From the NCBI GenBank assembly GCA_041743085.1, contig JBGTNL010000114.1, forward strand, positions 1-64,000: DNA of 64,000 nt. The letters are read 5' to 3'. Below the pieces are notes generated by a model. The model did no database searches and was not told where the DNA came from. It saw only the letters and a list, made by a program, of their open reading frames with translations. The stretch comes from JAFMPW01 sp041743085. GTDB taxonomy: Bacteria; Bacteroidota; Bacteroidia; Flavobacteriales; Flavobacteriaceae. Shown here in pieces: positions 8,096 to 16,872 of the stretch; the stretch's first letter is position 1; the number at the start of each line of letters is the position of its first letter. Both the position numbers and the translations under genes were made by a program.

Positions 8096-9829
8096 CTACC
8101 AGCTTCCTCCTCCCCCGCCGCCAAAACCACCCCCTGAAGAACCACCCCCGGAGGAATTTCCACTACTCGACGGAGAACTTACCATATTGGATTTGGCACC
8201 GGACATGGTACCTGAAAACGATCTGGAAAAATGACGCATGCTATGATTATCGCCAGAAGCTGTCTTGTACCAACCAGGTGGCGGAACGTTCAACGCATCG
8301 AATTTTTTGGCCCATTTTTCAAACAAACCAAAGGCAAGGGCGTACCCCATCGTATTTTCAAAATAGCTTGGGTCATCATTTAGCAACATTTTTAATCTGT
8401 TTTCTTCGGCAACCCTTATAAAGCGTTTAAATCCTTTTAATTCGGACAATAGCCTGTTGCCTATGGCATTTCTTTTTACCATATAGAAATTCAGGAGAAT
8501 GAGAATTACGGTGGTAATGGCTACAGCTACAGCAGCCAGGGGACCCCAATAAAATAAGCCCGCCGCTGTTCCCGAAATCCCCAGCAATATCAGGATCACC
8601 AACATAATGCCCTGCGCTTTTCTGGATTCCGGAACGTAATAGGGTTGTGCCTGTTCCTTTAACAGGTTCCGGGCACTGTTCATCTTACTGTAAAAAGTGT
8701 TTTTTAGGCTGCTTATCAACACCTCGGACAGCTGGGCGTCCGGATCATCTACCTCAGCCGATTTATCCGAGGCCATAGCTTTGCTACCAAATAATCCTGT
8801 AAATAGTATCCTTGCATAGGCAGGAGAAGTTAACGGTAAGCGTTTCAACTGGATGATCCTGGTATCTTTTTTTCCAAACCAGCCTTTTCCGGATACCAAC
8901 TGGATCTTCAGATATCCTTTGGCGCCCCAATAGGGTAGCAGGGCAATAAGATCCGAGGCATCGTCCTTATCATTTATTAAAAATCCGGCCATGGCAGGGT
9001 CTATATCTTCCGGTGGATAATAGCTGGTAGTACTCAGAACTTTGTCATCCTTGCCATATTTCTGCCACACCAGATAAAATGCAGTGGTGAGCGCGCCTAC
9101 GATAAATAACCATCCATATTCGTCCCAAAAAGGCCACAGTGGTTTTTCCTCGGCAATAGAATTCGGGGGCAGGTTCAGCAGTAAGGTAACGCTCTCGCCG
9201 TAAGTTGATATGAAACTCTCTTTGCTTAAACCCGTTACCGCCCCATCCGCAAACCCCATCTGAAAATCGGCGCTTGGAGTTGTTATGCCACGAACTCCGG
9301 AATAGACAAAACAGTCTTCATTGCCCAGAGTTATTCCATCCGGGAGATGCACCCTGAAATTTACTTTACTAAAATCGGCGTCCCAACCGTCCGGTTTAAT
9401 ATTCCAATAAAACCGAACGATTGAATCTTCAAAAAGAAAGGCATTATGAACCCGGTATTTTATTTCATAATGCCGAGGCCCGATAAGCGTAACATCTTCG
9501 TCCCCAATTTTAATGGTTATTTCATCACTCAACTCCTGCACAAAGTCGAAAGGCGCTTCAAACTTATAATCCGGTACCTTAATCCGGCTTATCCTTATCT
9601 TTCGTTTTTCTTGTTTTCCGCTTTTGCCTACAAGGTTATAAACTGTTTGGATAGTTCTAAAAATACCGTGTTTGCGGGTTTCAAAGTTGAGGTCATAATT
9701 TTCAACGACATCGAAATAGCCTTTCGGATCTATGTCAATATCGACAGCGTAATTATTCACTGTAAAATCCTGGGCCATACATAGCGAACAGCCTAGCATT
9801 GCCGAAAGAATGTAAACCCTCTTGTTCAT
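8096..9829 (-). CDS. DUF2207 membrane protein with Gly/Ser-rich tail
   Basis: The 577-residue protein has a cleavable signal peptide (about 1-19) and an extracytoplasmic beta-rich N-terminal domain typical of DUF2207. One membrane segment lies near residues 235-257 and a hydrophobic pair near 408-452. The last 35 residues are almost entirely Gly and Ser, ending in W, as in YciQ-like proteins. The gene follows lemA at 9957-10517 on the same strand, and LemA/DUF2207 (or LemA/TPM) pairs are common in Bacteroidota. A role in envelope maintenance is likely, but the biochemical function is unknown. Confidence 0.85.
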   Translation of the reverse strand: MNKRVYILSAMLGCSLCMAQDFTVNNYAVDIDIDPKGYFDVVENYDLNFETRKHGIFRTIQTVYNLVGKSGKQEKRKIRISRIKVPDYKFEAPFDFVQELSDEITIKIGDEDVTLIGPRHYEIKYRVHNAFLFEDSIVRFYWNIKPDGWDADFSKVNFRVHLPDGITLGNEDCFVYSGVRGITTPSADFQMGFADGAVTGLSKESFISTYGESVTLLLNLPPNSIAEEKPLWPFWDEYGWLFIVGALTTAFYLVWQKYGKDDKVLSTTSYYPPEDIDPAMAGFLINDKDDASDLIALLPYWGAKGYLKIQLVSGKGWFGKKDTRIIQLKRLPLTSPAYARILFTGLFGSKAMASDKSAEVDDPDAQLSEVLISSLKNTFYSKMNSARNLLKEQAQPYYVPESRKAQGIMLVILILLGISGTAAGLFYWGPLAAVAVAITTVILILLNFYMVKRNAIGNRLLSELKGFKRFIRVAEENRLKMLLNDDPSYFENTMGYALAFGLFEKWAKKFDALNVPPPGWYKTASGDNHSMRHFSRSFSGTMSGAKSNMVSSPSSSGNSSGGGSSGGGFGGGGGGSW

Positions 9830-9956
9830 CGGATAAATTGGATTTTTAATGGGTCATGGGAGCGGCTGGCTAAGGATTTCCATCGTCTGTGCTTTGGTAT
9901 GATAATAAGTTACCTTCATAGGGCCGAGACATCCCTGGGGGAGCGCAATTCAATTT

Positions 9957-10517
9957 TCAGGAGAAATCCACGGCTACATTCCCTTTGCTGGTTGCATCTG
10001 TTTCAAAAAAATCGAAATGCTGATAGTTGAACATGCCCGCAAACAGGACACCGGGAACGCTTTCGCCGTATGTGTTGTTTTGTCTTACAGAGCCATTGTA
10101 ATATCTCCGCGCACGCTCCAGGTTTTCCTCGATCAAATTCAATTTTTCCTGTAGATCCAGATAGTTTGCATTTGCCTTCAGATCGGGGTATGCTTCGCTT
10201 AAGGCAAAAATGCTGCGCAATGTCTGTTGCAATTGGTTCTCCGCTTTTATTTGCGCGTTAATGTCATCGCCAGGGACCTTCATTGCCGCATTACGGGCAT
10301 TAATCACATTTTCCAGCGTAGATCTTTCGTGTTTTGCGTATCCTTTAACGGTCTCTACCAAATTGGGAATCAGATCGTAACGGCGCTTTAATGCCACGTC
10401 GATATTGCTCCATGCGTCCTTTACAAAATTGCGGTTTTTTGCAAACCGGTTGAAAATTCCAACAAGCGCGACAATGGCCAGGACAACGAGTCCGGATAAA
10501 ATAAGGATAGAGGTCAT
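9957..10517 (-). CDS. lemA: LemA family membrane protein
   Basis: The 186-residue protein starts with one N-terminal membrane helix (about 3-23). A helical cytoplasmic or periplasmic domain follows with the LemA signatures AWSNIDVALKRRYDLIPNLV and NARNAAMK, ending in NYQHFDFFE. The length and motif order match the family. It lies 127 bases upstream of the DUF2207 gene and is probably transcribed with it. LemA proteins have no established molecular role beyond envelope association. Confidence 0.92.
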   Translation of the reverse strand: MTSILILSGLVVLAIVALVGIFNRFAKNRNFVKDAWSNIDVALKRRYDLIPNLVETVKGYAKHERSTLENVINARNAAMKVPGDDINAQIKAENQLQQTLRSIFALSEAYPDLKANANYLDLQEKLNLIEENLERARRYYNGSVRQNNTYGESVPGVLFAGMFNYQHFDFFETDATSKGNVAVDFS

Positions 10518-11311
10518 GTTTTAAGTGTTTATAATGGTTGGTCAGTACTCTTGATAGCAACTAAATTACTTAATTTTTCCCCTCTGAAAGAAAATAAACG
10601 GGCAATTTATTTATTGAACGGATATGGCTGATATCTCAATATGGCTTAACCCAAAATATCAGTGGACATAATACATGCTAACTGGCGGCTGTTCAATTGC
10701 ATGTTCTTCATCGGGGATTATAATTAGCGAGTTACTTCCTACATAAAATTGGGGGAAAACCTATACGTCCTTCGAGGAGTTTTAAAGTATTAATAAAAAG
10801 TGATAAATCACAGAAATTTCATTGGTCTCATTCGTTAGTTGAAACCCTGCCTGCCGCCTTTAGGCAGGTATGCACTTTAGTGCAAGACTTTCGGTTTCTA
10901 GGAACATTTTGGCCATAATAGTTATTGGGTCATTGATTATTAAGTTATTAAGGCGTTCCTACTAAATACCGAACAACTTTGGTAACCCGATAACCGTTGG
11001 CAATTCCATTGCTTTTCAAAACCTCCGCCATAGGACGGACAGGCATGGATTTTCAATCCATAGGAGGAGTGGTTTAGTTTTTGTTATTGGCTAATCCGTT
11101 CTTTCCGATTCAATCACTGATTTATAAAGACATATTTACTTTTTTTTTTGCAACAATTTCACTGATAACAAAATTGGACATGATAGCCAGCAGTATCTTT
11201 AATGCAAAAAAATACTTTGATGGCATGTTCACGCCGGTTAGTCGATTTGTGTTTATTTCCTGTAAAACATTCCACCTCAATGCTATATATTTAAAGTATA
11301 AAAAATAGCCG
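10518..11311. other. long intergenic region containing a dispersed repeat
   Basis: This 794-base gap separates divergent genes. About a third of it is repeat copy 1 (10818-11077). The rest is AT-rich. A 75-codon hydrophobic frame at 11081-11308 has no family resemblance or start signal and is treated as chance. Confidence 0.5.
10818..11077 (+). repeat. dispersed composite repeat of about 230-300 bp, copy 1
   Basis: It begins TTCATTGGTCTCATTCG and ends near GAGTGGTTTAG. Inside are a CCTGCC...GGCAGG hairpin, a TGCACTTTAGTGCA hairpin, an AT-rich middle built of TTATTAAG-like words, and the block CCTCCGCCATAGGACGGACA followed by an inverted ATGGATT...AATCCAT. The same order occurs at 23943-24245 and, inverted, at 37045-37272. 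There is no open reading frame or terminal inverted repeat of insertion-sequence type. Confidence 0.85.
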
Positions 11312-13498
11312 ATGAAAGGAAGATCTTGCCTGGCAGTAATTGTTGTGCTGCTATCATGGAATTTTACTTGTGCGCAGCATTCTGTCGCCCGCGAATGGAA
11401 TGAAGTGTTGCTGAACGCCATACGGAAAGATTTGGCGCGGCCCACCGTACACGCCAGAAATTTATTTCACAGTTCTCTGGCCATGTATGATGCCTGGGCC
11501 GTATTCAATATAAGGGCGGAAACTGTATTTCTCGGCAAGAATTTTGGGGGATATCCGTGTACCTTCAATGGAATTACCCCCCCTCCGAATGTGGAGGCGG
11601 CAAATCATGAGGTTATGAGTTACGCCCTGTACAGATTGCTCCGCCATCGCTTTGCGGATTCGCGGGGCAGGGATATTACCCTAGCGGCAATAGAATCACT
11701 TTTCACTTCTTTTGGTTATGATCCGGATTTTACCTCCCTGGATTACAGTAATGGCTCTTATGCCGCACTGGGTAATTATTTAGGCAATAAATTGATCTCT
11801 TTTGGGCTGCAGGATGGATCCGGAGAAGAAAACGGGTACAGGAATCAATATTATCTTCCGGTAAATGACCCGTTAGACATGGATACCTATAGTGATACAA
11901 ATGACCTGAACGACCCCAACAGATGGCAACCACTGGCTTTCAATACCTTTATTGATCAAAGCGGAAACATTATTACGGGAAATACACCGGACTTCCTGGC
12001 CCCGGAATGGGGTTCCGTTATCCCTTTCTCTCTAGAGCCAGGGGATCTTCGGATCTATGGGGACCGTGGTTATGATGCCTATGTTTACAACGATCCCGGT
12101 CCTCCCTATGCTATTCAGGATTCCAATGAGGATGGGATTGAGGACCCCTATAAATGGAACTTTGCGCTGGTAGCCTCCTGGTCTTCCCATCTGGACCCAT
12201 CCGATCCGACTATGATCGATATTTCGCCCAGAGCTATTGGAAATGTGGATATTTCGGATTATCCAAAAACGTTTGAGGAATACAGAAGCTTCTATAATTT
12301 TATGGCGGGCGGGGATCCCGGGAAGGGACGCGTCGTTAATCCTGCCACTAACCGTCCGTATGATGTACAAATGGTCCGCCGGGGGGATTATGCCCGGGTA
12401 CTTGCAGAATTTTGGGCGGATGGACCCGACTCGGAAACCCCTCCCGGGCATTGGTTCACCATTCTCAACTATGTAAGCGACCATCCCGCAACGGTCAAGA
12501 AATTTGGTGGTGATGGCTCCGTTATACCTAATTTGGAATGGGACGTTAAAGCTTATCTCGCTCTCGGGGGTGCCATGCACGATGCCGCCGTGAATACCTG
12601 GGGAATAAAAGGATACTATGATTACATCCGCCCGGTTTCCGCAATTCGATACATGGCTGGTAAAGGTCAGAGTTCCAATGCGGCCCAACCGAGTTATGAC
12701 CCCTATGGCTTACCCTTGATCCCGGATAGAATTGAACTTATTGAAAGCGGTGACCCCTTGGCGGGACAGAATAATGAGCATGTTGGACAAATAAAGATTT
12801 TGGCATGGCGGGGCCCGGATTTCATAAGTAATGCTGAAACCGATATGGCCGGAGCGGGGTGGATCCTCGGAACCCACTGGTGGCCCTACCAACGCCCTAC
12901 TTTTGTAACCCCGCCTTTTGCAGGTTATACGTCCGGGCATTCTGCTTTTTCGAGAGCGGGGGCGGAAATACTGACCCTGTTAACCGGGGATCCCTATTTC
13001 CCTTCAGGGCTAGGGAAGTTCGATATCGTAAAAAACGAATTTTTGGTCTTCGAGGAGGGTCCTTCGGAAAATTTCAGCCTGCAATGGGCTACCTATCGCG
13101 ATGCTTCGGATCAAACAAGTTTATCGCGTATCTGGGGCGGAATCCATCCGCCTATTGATGACATTCGTGGCCGCATTATTGGCGAAAAGATCGGTAAAGC
13201 AGCGTTTAAGCTGGCCAGGGCTTATTATGACGGATCCGTTTCCGATACCATCCCCGCTACAGATAAGCATATATTGTATCCTAATCCAGCTATAAATGAG
13301 GTATGGATCTTGCCTGGTACCGATGACCCAATATTTACTTCGGAAATATTTGATATCCATGGGTGTTTAATAGCCGCCGGGGCTCACGAAGGAAGCCAAA
13401 ACCAGGTTTCTGTTTCACTGGAAAACCTGGCTTCCGGTATCTACTTTCTAAAATTGAACGGGCGCGACTCCGAAACCTATAAGGTGGTAAAAAAATAA
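11312..13498 (+). CDS. secreted vanadium-dependent haloperoxidase/PAP2-like phosphatase with T9SS sorting domain
   Basis: The 728-residue protein has a signal peptide (about 1-22) and an N-terminal helical region with the marker ARPTVHARNLFHSSLAMYDA. The three PAP2/haloperoxidase motifs follow in order: a K...RP block (KGYYDYIRP, near 433-441), a SGH block (GYTSGHSAF, near 537) and an SRxxxxxHxxxD block (SRIWGGIHPPIDD, near 603). These residues bind vanadate or phosphate. The C-terminus (about 653-728) is a type A T9SS sorting domain (YPNPAINEVWIL...ASGIYFLKL). Whether it is a haloperoxidase or an acid phosphatase cannot be settled from the motifs. Confidence 0.88.
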   Translation: MKGRSCLAVIVVLLSWNFTCAQHSVAREWNEVLLNAIRKDLARPTVHARNLFHSSLAMYDAWAVFNIRAETVFLGKNFGGYPCTFNGITPPPNVEAANHEVMSYALYRLLRHRFADSRGRDITLAAIESLFTSFGYDPDFTSLDYSNGSYAALGNYLGNKLISFGLQDGSGEENGYRNQYYLPVNDPLDMDTYSDTNDLNDPNRWQPLAFNTFIDQSGNIITGNTPDFLAPEWGSVIPFSLEPGDLRIYGDRGYDAYVYNDPGPPYAIQDSNEDGIEDPYKWNFALVASWSSHLDPSDPTMIDISPRAIGNVDISDYPKTFEEYRSFYNFMAGGDPGKGRVVNPATNRPYDVQMVRRGDYARVLAEFWADGPDSETPPGHWFTILNYVSDHPATVKKFGGDGSVIPNLEWDVKAYLALGGAMHDAAVNTWGIKGYYDYIRPVSAIRYMAGKGQSSNAAQPSYDPYGLPLIPDRIELIESGDPLAGQNNEHVGQIKILAWRGPDFISNAETDMAGAGWILGTHWWPYQRPTFVTPPFAGYTSGHSAFSRAGAEILTLLTGDPYFPSGLGKFDIVKNEFLVFEEGPSENFSLQWATYRDASDQTSLSRIWGGIHPPIDDIRGRIIGEKIGKAAFKLARAYYDGSVSDTIPATDKHILYPNPAINEVWILPGTDDPIFTSEIFDIHGCLIAAGAHEGSQNQVSVSLENLASGIYFLKLNGRDSETYKVVKK

Positions 13499-13580
13499 TC
13501 GCTGCCCGTAGACCCGATATGAAAGTTATTCGAAAGCCACTTACAAGGTTTTCTCTGCCCTTTTCTGGTTTTCCTTTATT

Positions 13581-14285
13581 TCAATCCTTCCCTTGCGGCA
13601 ATGATTTGCTAAGTGCCGTTATAGGCGTTAGAAGCACTTTGCGGAATTCAACCTCCGAGCCTTCGGCCTGTAAGGCAATGTGTCCGCTGTTGGCCGTGGC
13701 GTCATAACCATAGTTTACAAGGTCGCCGTTTACCCATACTTTAATTTGATCTTTAAAGCACTCCACAATCATGGTATTCCACTCCCCCACCGTATTTTCC
13801 GATCCGTCCGTCAGGTTCTTTATCCTCCTGGCCTTACCTTCGGTGATACCCCATTCTTCCTTTGGTCCCCTCCGCTCTACCATGTCATCCGTCTTGATAT
13901 CTTCCACAATACACCAAAAATCCCCGGCATTCTCATGCATCATCTGCACTTCAATGGATTTAGGAAACATTTTATAAAGCGATCTCGGGGTTGAGGCGAA
14001 AACCAGGACACCACAATTGCCGGGCTCCCCGGCGAAGCGATATACCACTTCCAGACGAAAATCCTTATACACCTTATCGGTAATAAGATGGCCCTGTGGC
14101 GTACCAAGACTTACCAACATCCCTTTACGCACAATGAAAGGGTTAATGGCCGTCGCAACAGTGTCCAACTCAGGAACGTCAACATGCCATCCGTCCAGAT
14201 TTTTACCGTTAAAGAGGGAACGGGGAGACTGACTTGAACAACCCATAACAAGAAAGAAGGAAATTAAGAAACACAGACTTTTCAT
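13581..14285 (-). CDS. DUF1080 (3-keto-disaccharide hydrolase-type) lipoprotein
   Basis: The 234-residue protein has a lipoprotein signal with Cys16 in VMGCSSQ. It continues directly into a DUF1080 lectin-like jelly roll: SLFNGKNLDGWH, a central RFAGEPGNCGVLVF strand, SIEVQMMHENAGD, and GHIALQAEGSEVEFRKV at the end. Family members cleave 3-keto-glycosides or act as laminin-G-like sugar-binding proteins in the periplasm or on the surface. It is a single gene convergent with the haloperoxidase-like gene. Confidence 0.88.
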   Translation of the reverse strand: MKSLCFLISFFLVMGCSSQSPRSLFNGKNLDGWHVDVPELDTVATAINPFIVRKGMLVSLGTPQGHLITDKVYKDFRLEVVYRFAGEPGNCGVLVFASTPRSLYKMFPKSIEVQMMHENAGDFWCIVEDIKTDDMVERRGPKEEWGITEGKARRIKNLTDGSENTVGEWNTMIVECFKDQIKVWVNGDLVNYGYDATANSGHIALQAEGSEVEFRKVLLTPITALSKSLPQGKD

Positions 14286-14330
14286 ATTGGTACTATTTAG
14301 TAATCATTGACAAAAATATGTAAATCAATT

Positions 14331-15368
14331 TTAGAAAGAATTAATCACCGTAATTCCCGCTTTTTTGTACTCATTCATTTTGGGCAGGCGCACAGGGATT
14401 TCCTTCAGGGAGATTATGTCTGAGATCATTTGTGTTAAATTGATTTGAGCCGATTGAATTAACCCAAACATTTCCGGATATTTATGAGCCTGCATCCCAT
14501 GGCTTCCAATAATTTCCAATTCATTGGCGATTACCAAAGACATCGGAATTTTCGGGTGCTTGTTTTCACCTGCCATCAGGCCTACCTGAATATGTTTGCC
14601 ACGTTTTCGCAAATTCCCAATGGAGTTCAGGCATGTTGCGAAATTTCCAAGAGCATCAATGGAAAGATGCACTCCGCCGCTGCTAATATCCTTTACCGCT
14701 GCAACTACATCCGTCTTATTGGCATTTATACTAAAATCCGCGCCTAATTTTTCGGCGAGCTGGCATTTTTTATCACTAATATCAATAGCAATAACCCTGG
14801 CTCCCAAAGCTTTTGCTATCTGGATCGCCGATAGCCCTACCCCACCACAACCATGGACAGCAAGGTATTGTTCGGGTAATAGCTTCCCTTGATCGCGCAC
14901 GGCCCTGTAGGCGGTAATGAACCGGCATCCCAGACTGGCAGCCGAAACAAAATCAACGGAATCAGGGAGTGCAACAAGATTCTCATCTGCGTACTGTATG
15001 GCCACATATTCGGCAAAAGATCCCCAGGCAGTGAAACCGGGTTGAAATTGAAAATCACAAACCTGTTGGTTCCCGGAGGCGCATTGTTCACAGGAACCGC
15101 ACCCACCCACGAAAGGAACGGTAACGCGCTGATCCCTATGCCATTTTTTTACGGATTTTCCCACCCCCATAATGGTACCTGCCAGTTCATGCCCGGGTAC
15201 ATGGGGTAAGGAAATATCGGGGTCGTGACCCATCCAGCCGTGCCAGTCGCTCAGACACAGTCCGGTTGCCTCGACCTTAATAACAACCCCGTCTTCTTTG
15301 GCAACCGGATCCCTTACCTTTTTAAGAAGGATAGGTTGTCTAAATTGTTCATATACAGCTGCTTTCAT
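14331..15368 (-). CDS. zinc-dependent alcohol dehydrogenase
   Basis: This 345-residue MDR enzyme has likely catalytic zinc ligands Cys38, His60 and Glu61. It has a complete structural zinc loop (Cys90, Cys93, Cys96, Cys104 in GCGSCEQCASGNQQVC) and a Rossmann motif HGCGGVGLSAIQIA. It probably oxidises an alcohol or reduces an aldehyde with NAD(P). It is distinct from the dehydrogenase at 3707-4732, whose structural cysteines are missing. It is transcribed away from the EamA gene and appears monocistronic. Confidence 0.88.
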   Translation of the reverse strand: MKAAVYEQFRQPILLKKVRDPVAKEDGVVIKVEATGLCLSDWHGWMGHDPDISLPHVPGHELAGTIMGVGKSVKKWHRDQRVTVPFVGGCGSCEQCASGNQQVCDFQFQPGFTAWGSFAEYVAIQYADENLVALPDSVDFVSAASLGCRFITAYRAVRDQGKLLPEQYLAVHGCGGVGLSAIQIAKALGARVIAIDISDKKCQLAEKLGADFSINANKTDVVAAVKDISSGGVHLSIDALGNFATCLNSIGNLRKRGKHIQVGLMAGENKHPKIPMSLVIANELEIIGSHGMQAHKYPEMFGLIQSAQINLTQMISDIISLKEIPVRLPKMNEYKKAGITVINSF

Positions 15369-15795
15369 TGATTATTCTAATGATTACTTTAAAATTATCG
15401 GCTTTCTTGGTCAACCCTCCTTAAAGAACTGGCACCACAAATTCGATAGAAACCTTACAATATATTAAGAAAATCCATAAAAAATAATCGACTTTGCCGC
15501 CATTATTTCTCCGACGCGGCCGATTTTTGCCTGTTTGGTATTAGTTTATTGCATATCCGGTACACTGCCGTTTCCGAATTATCTGTTACTTCGAGCGCAT
15601 TCGGAAGTATATTGGGCGTTCCCATTATATTTGTTATCCAAGGGCTTGCTTTTCATACATTGCCAACAAGTATGAACGTACCTTTGGCAGCTGAAATCAA
15701 CTATAAGATTTCGGTTGGTCACGATCAGGTTTTACGTCTTAAGTCTTGTAGCGCAGCGGTGTTACGTCTTTAACCGGACATTAGTGACTCCTAAA
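15369..15795. other. intergenic region, nothing recognised
   Basis: This 427-base gap carries a 74-codon frame from TTG (15549-15773) with mixed composition and no family features, which I do not accept as a gene. No clear hairpin terminator or promoter was identified. Confidence 0.45.
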
Positions 15796-16728
15796 CTATA
15801 TTCCTTTGAAATATTTTGTAAAGCGGGAAAATGTCCCCAGTTTTTTTCGGGTATTGATAAAATAAACACCGGTTAAGAGTACCACAGCAGCCATAGCAGA
15901 TTGGGTAGTGATCTGCTCATCCAAAAAATACCAGCCTAGAATAAGAGCAATAATAGGATTCACATAAGTGGAAGTCGCCACCTTTTCGGGCGAAACTACT
16001 TTTAATAAATAATTAAAGGATGTGAATGCCACGATACTTCCGAACAAGATCAATAAGAGCATGGAGTACAGTACCGGATCGCTCCAGGTGGCGGGGGAGG
16101 TCCAGTTTTCACCAAAAGCCAAACTCGCCATTAAAAGCATTATTCCCCCGGTTAACATCTGATAGCCGGTATTTACAAAATAATTTTTGGGGAGATCGGC
16201 ACTTCCTACAAACAAACTGCCATAGCCCCAACTGATCATACAAGCGAAGATCATGACCATTCCCAGGACCGAGTTTTCCTGACTTATAACCTGCTTTTGG
16301 CTTACCAGCAAATAGATGCCGATAAAACCAAGAAAGACACCAATTACAGACATCGTTTGGATTTTTTTGCCTTGAATCAGCCGCATTAACAGAAGAATTA
16401 CCAGGGGTTGTGCGGAAATTTCAAGGGCCGCAAAACCGCTATCCACATATTTCAATGCCCAGACCACTACCCCATTGCCAAAAGTAAGGAAGAGAAACCC
16501 GGCTATGACGGTGTTAAGAAGTTGTTTGGCATTAATTGTAATTGTAATGCCCATGATTCGGGCTATCAAAAAGATAAGCACTCCAGCGCATATAAATCGT
16601 ATTCCCGCCAACATAAAGGGGGGCAATTCGGTCACGGCAATTTTATTAAGGAGATAGGTAGAGCCCCAGATAAAATAGATAGAAAAGAAAGCAAGAATTA
16701 TTAAGGTGGTATTTGGTTTTTTCTCCAT
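15796..16728 (-). CDS. EamA/DMT-family transporter
   Basis: The 310-residue protein is almost wholly hydrophobic, with about ten predicted membrane helices in two homologous halves. It has the family start (FFSIYFIWGSTYLLNKIAV), the half-ending FLTFGNGVVVWALKY, and the second-half marker YVNPIIALILGWYFLDEQI. DMT proteins export metabolites or amino acids across the inner membrane. The substrate is unknown. Confidence 0.9.
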   Translation of the reverse strand: MEKKPNTTLIILAFFSIYFIWGSTYLLNKIAVTELPPFMLAGIRFICAGVLIFLIARIMGITITINAKQLLNTVIAGFLFLTFGNGVVVWALKYVDSGFAALEISAQPLVILLLMRLIQGKKIQTMSVIGVFLGFIGIYLLVSQKQVISQENSVLGMVMIFACMISWGYGSLFVGSADLPKNYFVNTGYQMLTGGIMLLMASLAFGENWTSPATWSDPVLYSMLLLILFGSIVAFTSFNYLLKVVSPEKVATSTYVNPIIALILGWYFLDEQITTQSAMAAVVLLTGVYFINTRKKLGTFSRFTKYFKGI

Positions 16729-16872
16729 GCAGATTGCGGCGGTTATCTTACAGGGATCAATATTAAGAATATCTTACTATTTAGCGATACTATTCGGATC
16801 AAAAAAAGGTTTGAGGCGTAATCCGGCTGTAAACCCTCAATATCACGACCCATTGCTAACCTTTCCAACTGA

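Noticed and set aside
11081..11308. 75-codon hydrophobic frame before the haloperoxidase-like gene
   Set aside because: AT-rich, no recognisable domain, directly follows a repeat and ends just before the real gene start.
15549..15773. 74-codon frame from TTG in an intergenic gap
   Set aside because: No ribosome site, no family features, and mixed composition.
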